This document shows, one piece after another, positions 52,781-57,551 of a DNA stretch of 57,551 nucleotides (positions within the stretch are counted from its first letter, which is position 1; every line of letters begins with the position of its first letter). The DNA is taken from positions 1 through 57,551 of the forward strand of contig CAZUGA010000029.1 of the NCBI GenBank assembly GCA_964619885.1. The letters run 5' to 3'. Both the position numbers and the translations under genes were made by a program. The notes beneath the pieces were generated by a model. It did no database searches and was not told the DNA's origin. It saw only the letters and a program-made list of their open reading frames with translations. Source of the DNA: CAZUGA01 sp964619885. GTDB taxonomy: Bacteria > Pseudomonadota > Gammaproteobacteria > Methylococcales > UBA1147.

Positions 52781-53371
52781 ATGCCACATAAGCTGGTATT
52801 GGCGAGTAGTAATCGGGGTAAGATCAGTGAGATAGAAAAGATTCTCGTCGACTACGAAATAATCGCTCAGTCTGAATTTAACGTAGAGGACGCGGAAGAA
52901 ACCGGAACGACTTTCGTCGAAAACGCCATCATCAAGGCCCGCCAGGCATCTACATTAAGTGGTTTAGCCGCAATCGCTGATGACTCCGGCTTGGAAATCG
53001 ATGCACTAGGTGGCGAGCCCGGCGTTTATTCTGCGCGCTACGCAGGCATACAAGCCGACGACAATGAAAATTTAAAAAAAGTCTTGGCCGCAATGATCGA
53101 TGTGCCCGATAATCAGCGCAGTGCACGATTTCATTGTGTAATCATCTTTATGCGGAATGCAAACGATGCTCGTCCAATTATTGCTCAGGGAACCTGGGAA
53201 GGAACCATATTGCGGCAACCTCGAGGGGACAATGGTTTTGGCTACGATCCGATATTTTTCGTACCCGATTGTGGCTGTTCTTCGGCTGAATTGTCCTCAG
53301 ACAAAAAAAATCGCCTCAGCCATCGCTATCAAGCACTACAAAACCTAGTCAAAGAATTGGGCGCACTTTGA
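52781..53371 (+). CDS. rdgB: XTP/dITP pyrophosphatase
   Basis: RdgB hydrolyses non-canonical purine nucleotides (dITP, XTP) before they enter DNA. The text is KLVLASSNRGKISEIEKIL, GTTFVENAIIKARQAS, AIADDSGLEIDALGGEPGVYSARYAG, and GDNGFGYDPIFFVPDCGCSSAELSSDKKNRLSHRYQAL. The ATG at 52781 directly follows the rph stop; a TTG at 52772 is an in-frame alternative. Probably co-transcribed with rph. Confidence 0.96.
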   Translation: MPHKLVLASSNRGKISEIEKILVDYEIIAQSEFNVEDAEETGTTFVENAIIKARQASTLSGLAAIADDSGLEIDALGGEPGVYSARYAGIQADDNENLKKVLAAMIDVPDNQRSARFHCVIIFMRNANDARPIIAQGTWEGTILRQPRGDNGFGYDPIFFVPDCGCSSAELSSDKKNRLSHRYQALQNLVKELGAL

Positions 53372-53461
53372 GCAGCCCAACTTGCACCACCTGTTATTCG
53401 TTAAACCGTTCAATTCGTCCCACTCAATTTAGTTGAATTCTATCCTAAATTTCGATCCGCT

Positions 53462-54634
53462 TTGCAACCGCATACCTTTTCCCAATCACTCCCCCCGCTG
53501 AGTATATACATCCACATTCCTTGGTGTGTCAAGAAGTGCCCTTATTGTGATTTTAATTCACACACCGCTTACGACGAGTTGCCTGAATCCCGATATATTC
53601 AAGCATTAATGGCGGATCTGGACCAAGATTTGGCTAGCATTGATCGACGAAAGCTGCAAAGTATTTTTATCGGAGGTGGAACTCCCAGCCTTTTCAGCCC
53701 AGAATCTATAAACTCTATTATATCGGGAGTGCGCAAACGGCTGGATTTCGCGGAAGACATTGAAATTACGTTGGAAGCGAATCCCGGAACCTTAGAAAAA
53801 AACAAATTCAAGGAATTTAAAAATGCGGGTGTAAATCGCCTGTCCATCGGCATTCAAAGTTTTGATGAACGGCACCTGCAAGCCTTAGGCCGAATCCACA
53901 GCGTGGCGGAAGCAACGACCGCGGCAGAAACCGCGCACGCATCCGGGCTCGTGAACTTCAATCTCGATTTGATGTTTGGTCTTCCCAATCAAGAACCAAG
54001 TTCCGCGCGGAATGATGTATTGACCGCAATCAAACTGCAACCAGCGCATATTTCCTATTATCAGCTCACTATAGAACCGCATACGCTATTCCATACCATC
54101 AAACCGCAGCTACCTCCGGAAGACCTTATATGGCAAGTACAATCGGACGGACAAGATTATTTGAATCAGAATGGTTTTATTCAATACGAGGTCTCAGCCT
54201 ACGCAAAAAACGGCAGTCAGTGCCACCACAACCTCAATTATTGGCAATTTGGGGATTATCTGGGAATAGGTGCCGGTGCTCATGGCAAGATCACCAATAC
54301 CGAAAACTTTTCAATTCAACGCACCTGGAAAGTCAAACACCCTAGCCAATTTCTAAAATCAGCTGCAACCGACGCACGCATCGGTAAACGTTATAATATT
54401 CCCACCGAGGAACTCCCATTGGAATTTTTGATGAATGCGCTACGCCTTAATCAGGGCTTTACGGAATCGTTATTCTCCCAGCGCACAGGTTTGGCAAGAT
54501 CAGTCCTGGAACAAAAATTAACAATCTGTATTGAACAAGGATTGTTGGAACAACGCTCGGATCGAATCCGATGCTCCAAACACGGGCGTAACTTTTTGAA
54601 CGATATTCTGCAACGATTTATTCCCGACAAATGA
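53462..54634 (+). CDS. hemW: HemW, radical SAM heme chaperone
   Basis: The three cluster cysteines are in IHIPWCVKKCPYCDFNSH (Cys22, Cys26, Cys29). IFIGGGTPSLF, ITLEANPGTLE, AGVNRLSIGIQSFDERHLQALGRIHS and NFNLDLMFGLPNQ complete the HemN/HemW core. The C-terminal HemN-type domain (LPLEFLMNALRLNQGF) is also present. The upstream HemN-specific extension is missing and the protein has 390 aa, which indicates HemW rather than coproporphyrinogen oxidase HemN. Start TTG with no evident ribosome site. It follows rdgB by 90 bases, the usual order. Confidence 0.93.
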   Translation: MQPHTFSQSLPPLSIYIHIPWCVKKCPYCDFNSHTAYDELPESRYIQALMADLDQDLASIDRRKLQSIFIGGGTPSLFSPESINSIISGVRKRLDFAEDIEITLEANPGTLEKNKFKEFKNAGVNRLSIGIQSFDERHLQALGRIHSVAEATTAAETAHASGLVNFNLDLMFGLPNQEPSSARNDVLTAIKLQPAHISYYQLTIEPHTLFHTIKPQLPPEDLIWQVQSDGQDYLNQNGFIQYEVSAYAKNGSQCHHNLNYWQFGDYLGIGAGAHGKITNTENFSIQRTWKVKHPSQFLKSAATDARIGKRYNIPTEELPLEFLMNALRLNQGFTESLFSQRTGLARSVLEQKLTICIEQGLLEQRSDRIRCSKHGRNFLNDILQRFIPDK

Positions 54635-54776
54635 TTATTTCATAAAAATAGCATTGCGCATTTCGATAACCGCCGGGATTGGACTTCCCGACGACATCAT
54701 TTGAGCGAGGCTTTCACCAAAATAAGAATGTCGCTCAATTCAGCAGCGATCGAGAATTCACTTAGGTACTCCAACT

Positions 54777-55421
54777 ATGTATAGCTACAAACAAGAATTC
54801 ATTAACTACGCGATTCAACATAATGTTCTACGATTTGGCAAATTTGAATTGAAATCCGGGAGAATCAGCCCCTATTTTTTTAATACCGGTTTATTTAATT
54901 CCGGCAGCCAATTATCGAAACTGGGACTTTTCTACGCCCAAGCGTACCAAGAAACCAGCGTCCAGGCCGATGTGTTGTACGGCCCCGCATACAAAGGCAT
55001 CCCATTGGTGAGTGCAACAGCCATTGCGTTGGCCGAATCCTTTGATAACGACATACCTTTTGGTTTCAATCGTAAAGAAACTAAAGACCACGGCGAAGGT
55101 GGTCGCTTGGTTGGCGCTCCGCTTCAGGGGAATGTGATGATATTGGACGATGTAATTACCGCTGGCAATTCAGTTCGCGAATCTGTAAATATAATCAAAA
55201 ACGCCGGTGCTCATCCGTGCGGCGTTTTGATTGCGCTGGATCGCCAGGAGCGGGGATTTCAGGAAATATCTGCAATCGATGAAATTCACAACAAATTCAA
55301 TATTCCTGTATTTTCGGTAATTTGCCTGAACGATATCGTCAGTTTTCTCCGATCCAGCAACAAGAGCCAGATACAACTTTCAGCCATCGAACTGTACCAA
55401 CAGCAATATGGTTACCCATGA
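54777..55421 (+). CDS. pyrE: Orotate phosphoribosyltransferase
   Basis: PyrE makes orotidine monophosphate in pyrimidine synthesis. The PRPP site is VMILDDVITAGNSVRESV. Also seen are VLRFGKFELKSGRISPYFFNTGLF, GPAYKGIPLVSATA and FNRKETKDHGEGG. Length 214 aa is standard. A short CGGGA/TCCCG hairpin (54674-54690) lies upstream; no T-tract follows, so an E. coli-like attenuator is not evident. Confidence 0.96.
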   Translation: MYSYKQEFINYAIQHNVLRFGKFELKSGRISPYFFNTGLFNSGSQLSKLGLFYAQAYQETSVQADVLYGPAYKGIPLVSATAIALAESFDNDIPFGFNRKETKDHGEGGRLVGAPLQGNVMILDDVITAGNSVRESVNIIKNAGAHPCGVLIALDRQERGFQEISAIDEIHNKFNIPVFSVICLNDIVSFLRSSNKSQIQLSAIELYQQQYGYP

Positions 55422-55700
55422 TCGCAACCCTCTTTTCATTTTTAAACGTTCAAAATCTATGCAAGTCGCATGTCGCTTATTGCCAATGGATGAGATGAAC
55501 TAGATTAAGACTACGTTTATACCTTGGACGGCTCAACGAATAAATGGATAATATTTAGCTGTGACTCAAACAACAAATATGTCTTCCCAAGCCAAGCCAA
55601 TTAACGACTGGGTTGACTGATCATCTTCAACAGCTAATCTTGATAGCGTATGATCAGAATTATCCAATATTTGACGTTCAACATTAATTCGCCAATGTTG

Positions 55701-56714
55701 ATGAATCACATTCGATTGATCACCGCGATGCTAACGCTTGCTGTGTCGTTTCATTGTATTGGTGCAGAATCTAAGTTGTATCGCTGGATCGACGACAATG
55801 GCAACGTTTACTATTCCGACAAAGTTCCACCGCAACATGCCAAACTCAAACGGGAAAAATTGAACAAGCAAGCAATTACCGTCGATGTGACCGAGCGCGA
55901 GAAAACCCAGGCTCAGGTACAACGCGAAGAGGAACTATCAAAACTTCGCGCCGCCCAGCAACAATTGCTTGACGAGCATAAATCCAAAGATCGCTCACTG
56001 CTACGCACCTTTCGCAGTGAAAAGGAAATCGACGAAACGCTCAAATCAAAACTCACAACCATAGAAATATTGTCGACTGTTACCATGGCCAATATAGCGC
56101 GGTTGGAAGAACGGCTGCGAGACGAAGAAAAAAAGGCGGCGAAACGTGAACGTAATGGCCAAGCGGTGCCAGAGTATTTGATCAAAAACATTGCCGGACT
56201 AAGAGGTCAAGTCGACTCAAACCATCAGAAGATTGCTAACCTGGAAGCCCAAAAATTAAATTTGAAGGATAAATTCGCAGCTGATTTGGATCGATTCCGA
56301 GCGCTGACAGCGACGATGAGCGGCAATAAAGACACTATCGCAAATGCAAAAAATACGGTTGCAGCCGAAACCGAAGATACCGATAGCGCGATCATCCTCA
56401 GTGTTGTAAGGTGTCCAAATGAATCAAGTTGCAATAAGGCTTGGCGGTTGGCCAACCAATACGTCAAAAAAAACGCGACCACGCCAATTCGTATCAATAC
56501 CGATCTCATTATCTATACAGCTGCGCCATCAACTTCAAACGACATCGCATTGTCGATCTCAAGAATCACCGTCAAAAACAGGGATGACGCCAAACTATTC
56601 CTAGATGTTCGCTGCCAACAATCGGGCAAAGGCCAGGACCTGTGCCGCAGCGACAAAGTGCGGGAAATCCTTTCAAGCTTTAGACCTTATATAGAACCCG
56701 CGTTGAAAAATTAA
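55701..56714 (+). CDS. Exported DUF4124 protein with a long coiled coil
   Basis: From the ATG at 55701 the protein starts MNHIRLITAMLTLAVSFHCIGA, a signal peptide. The mature part opens ESKLYRWIDDNGNVYYSDKVPPQHAK, the DUF4124 consensus. A long charged coiled coil follows (roughly residues 60-220, many Arg, Glu, Lys and Gln), and the C-terminal part contains four Cys (VVRCPNESSCNKAWRL and DVRCQQSGKGQDLCRS). It is longer than most DUF4124 proteins. The in-frame start at 55650 is possible but places the signal peptide inside. Function unknown. Confidence 0.75.
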   Translation: MNHIRLITAMLTLAVSFHCIGAESKLYRWIDDNGNVYYSDKVPPQHAKLKREKLNKQAITVDVTEREKTQAQVQREEELSKLRAAQQQLLDEHKSKDRSLLRTFRSEKEIDETLKSKLTTIEILSTVTMANIARLEERLRDEEKKAAKRERNGQAVPEYLIKNIAGLRGQVDSNHQKIANLEAQKLNLKDKFAADLDRFRALTATMSGNKDTIANAKNTVAAETEDTDSAIILSVVRCPNESSCNKAWRLANQYVKKNATTPIRINTDLIIYTAAPSTSNDIALSISRITVKNRDDAKLFLDVRCQQSGKGQDLCRSDKVREILSSFRPYIEPALKN

Positions 56715-57040
56715 ACTTCGTCCACATCAATTCCACCGAACGCCCGTCTTGTAACCTTTCTATCTAGCGACTAGTCACTAGTCAATACACACAACACCTC
56801 CATTTGGTCTGTATAACAACGTACCATTGGTTCAACACCCCTATTCATTTTAACGGCCCAAACGTCATGCTACACGGGCAATCAAATAGAATTAAACGGG
56901 TTATTCATAAAAAGATTCAGATCAAACGTCTAACACCCTTCGACAAAATGAAATTATCTGTCCAATAACCGGAATTATTGGCTCTTGTAAGCTATTCTTC
57001 TTTAAATACAACGCCAAAATCAAACTAATTTTACGCCTTC
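56715..57040. promoter_or_regulatory. Intergenic region with two palindromes before the PilZ gene
   Basis: GACTAGT and ACTAGTC (56769-56783) flank a single C as a perfect 15-base palindrome. CCAATAA (56962-56968) and TTATTGG (56975-56981) form a 7-bp hairpin 60 bases before the PilZ start. No gene is seen. The first lies 55 bases after the DUF4124 stop; either could be an operator or an mRNA hairpin. Confidence 0.35.
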
Positions 57041-57547
57041 ATGGAATCATTAGGACAGCTGAATGGACAGGAACGCCGCCGATATGAACGGCGGCCCATC
57101 AAAATTCATGCAAAGATACATTCAGAGTTACTGCCGATATGTGAATGCGAAATTCGAGATTTCTGCGACGGTGGCTTGAATTTAGTTTTACCGAACCCGG
57201 AAACATTACCAAAGTCACTCATCCAAACAAAACCCACTTTATCAGTTTCGTTTAGTGTCAACCCAAACGGTAATCGCGAAGCATTAATCGTTAATGTCAA
57301 ACCAGTCCGGTTTACATCGACAGGTATTGGCGTAAGCTTTGTGCAATCCAGTGCGAAGGTAGTCCAAACGCTACAAAATTTCGTCAATGCGGGCCACTAC
57401 CAACAAAACACGGCACAATTTAAACAGCCGCTAAATTCACGATTTAAGTCCGATATAAAAGCCAGCTGTGAAGAAGCGATAAATAGCACGATCCCTAATA
57501 TATTGAGCCTCTTGCAAAACACTCGGCTTTCAAGTGAGCGCAAATAA
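57041..57547 (+). CDS. PilZ-domain protein, possibly only the head of a longer protein
   Basis: The PilZ c-di-GMP pattern is visible: QERRRYERRPIKIHAKI (R-x-x-x-R, residues about 11-18) and CEIRDFCDGGLNLVL (D-x-S/C-x-G-G). VSVSF-like strands and GIGVSFVQ follow. After the domain come about 55 residues of helix (FKSDIKASCEEAINSTIPNILSLLQNTRL). In DUF1631-family proteins a PilZ domain is followed by a far longer helical part, so the stop at 57545-57547, only four bases before the window end, may be real or a break. The protein binds c-di-GMP if the Arg and Asp/Gly residues function. Confidence 0.7.
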   Translation: MESLGQLNGQERRRYERRPIKIHAKIHSELLPICECEIRDFCDGGLNLVLPNPETLPKSLIQTKPTLSVSFSVNPNGNREALIVNVKPVRFTSTGIGVSFVQSSAKVVQTLQNFVNAGHYQQNTAQFKQPLNSRFKSDIKASCEEAINSTIPNILSLLQNTRLSSERK

Positions 57548-57551
57548 AAAT

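Noticed and set aside
1..57551. CRISPR arrays, insertion sequences or phage genes
   Set aside because: No regular direct repeats, transposase motifs or phage-like genes were seen in any frame.

Overview
The window looks like chromosome of a gammaproteobacterium of moderate GC. The main evidence is the gene order argH (divergent) - algZ - algR - hemC - hemD - hemX - hemY, the order known from Pseudomonas and relatives. A class I adenylate cyclase (cyaA) and neighbouring gmk, yicC, rph, rdgB, hemW and pyrE genes agree with this. No tRNA, rRNA, CRISPR array, insertion sequence or phage gene was recognised. The species cannot be named from the sequence alone.

Layout. (1) 1-11 kb: an eroded region. 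Intact genes (DUF2147 protein, cupin, rep, tag, a GT4 glycosyltransferase, ogt, several small proteins) are mixed with broken ones: a cupin (220-501), a GT87 remnant (570-881), a GlcG/HbpS-like gene with a frameshift (6115-6635), a gamma-glutamyl hydrolase broken several times (8928-9870) and an unidentified frameshifted ORF (10670-10961). (2) 11-18.5 kb: a GST/metaxin-like protein, rhlE behind an unusually structured leader, murI, an Ala-rich lipoprotein, a DUF2892 protein and uvrD. (3) 18.5-30.5 kb: an accessory envelope region. It holds an in-frame chimera of a nucleoside-transporter N-terminus and a sulfatase C-terminus, an MBL hydrolase, an exported enolase-superfamily protein, a membrane sulfatase-like enzyme with Thr in place of the formylglycine Cys, and a compact minus-strand cluster: sulfotransferase, two alkaline-phosphatase-superfamily (AlkP) proteins, a 64-aa protein and an Oxa1/EMC3-like membrane protein. 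(4) 30.8-37.9 kb: cyaA, a PAS plus degenerate GGDEF protein, a YjgR/DUF853 ATPase and argH. (5) 37.9-44.3 kb: the LytTR-type two-component system algZ-algR followed by the heme pathway genes hemC, hemD, hemX and hemY. (6) 44-57.5 kb: DCC and DUF3581 proteins, a lytic transglycosylase, gmk, yicC, a Ser/Thr kinase, a penicillin acylase homologue, rph-rdgB-hemW, pyrE, a DUF4124 protein and a PilZ protein.

The best candidates for something undescribed are two. First, the AlkP/sulfotransferase/Oxa1-like cluster, whose small 64-aa protein ends in the same L-(K/R)-x-L-G-Y-(I/M) tail as the neighbouring sulfatase-type ORFs. Second, a promoter followed by a cloverleaf-like leader RNA upstream of the DEAD-box helicase gene rhlE. 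The cyaA gene is also unusual: its homologous reading frame extends about 40 codons upstream of the first ATG/GTG/TTG codon, which implies a non-canonical start. All functional calls come from reading motifs by eye; no database search was run.
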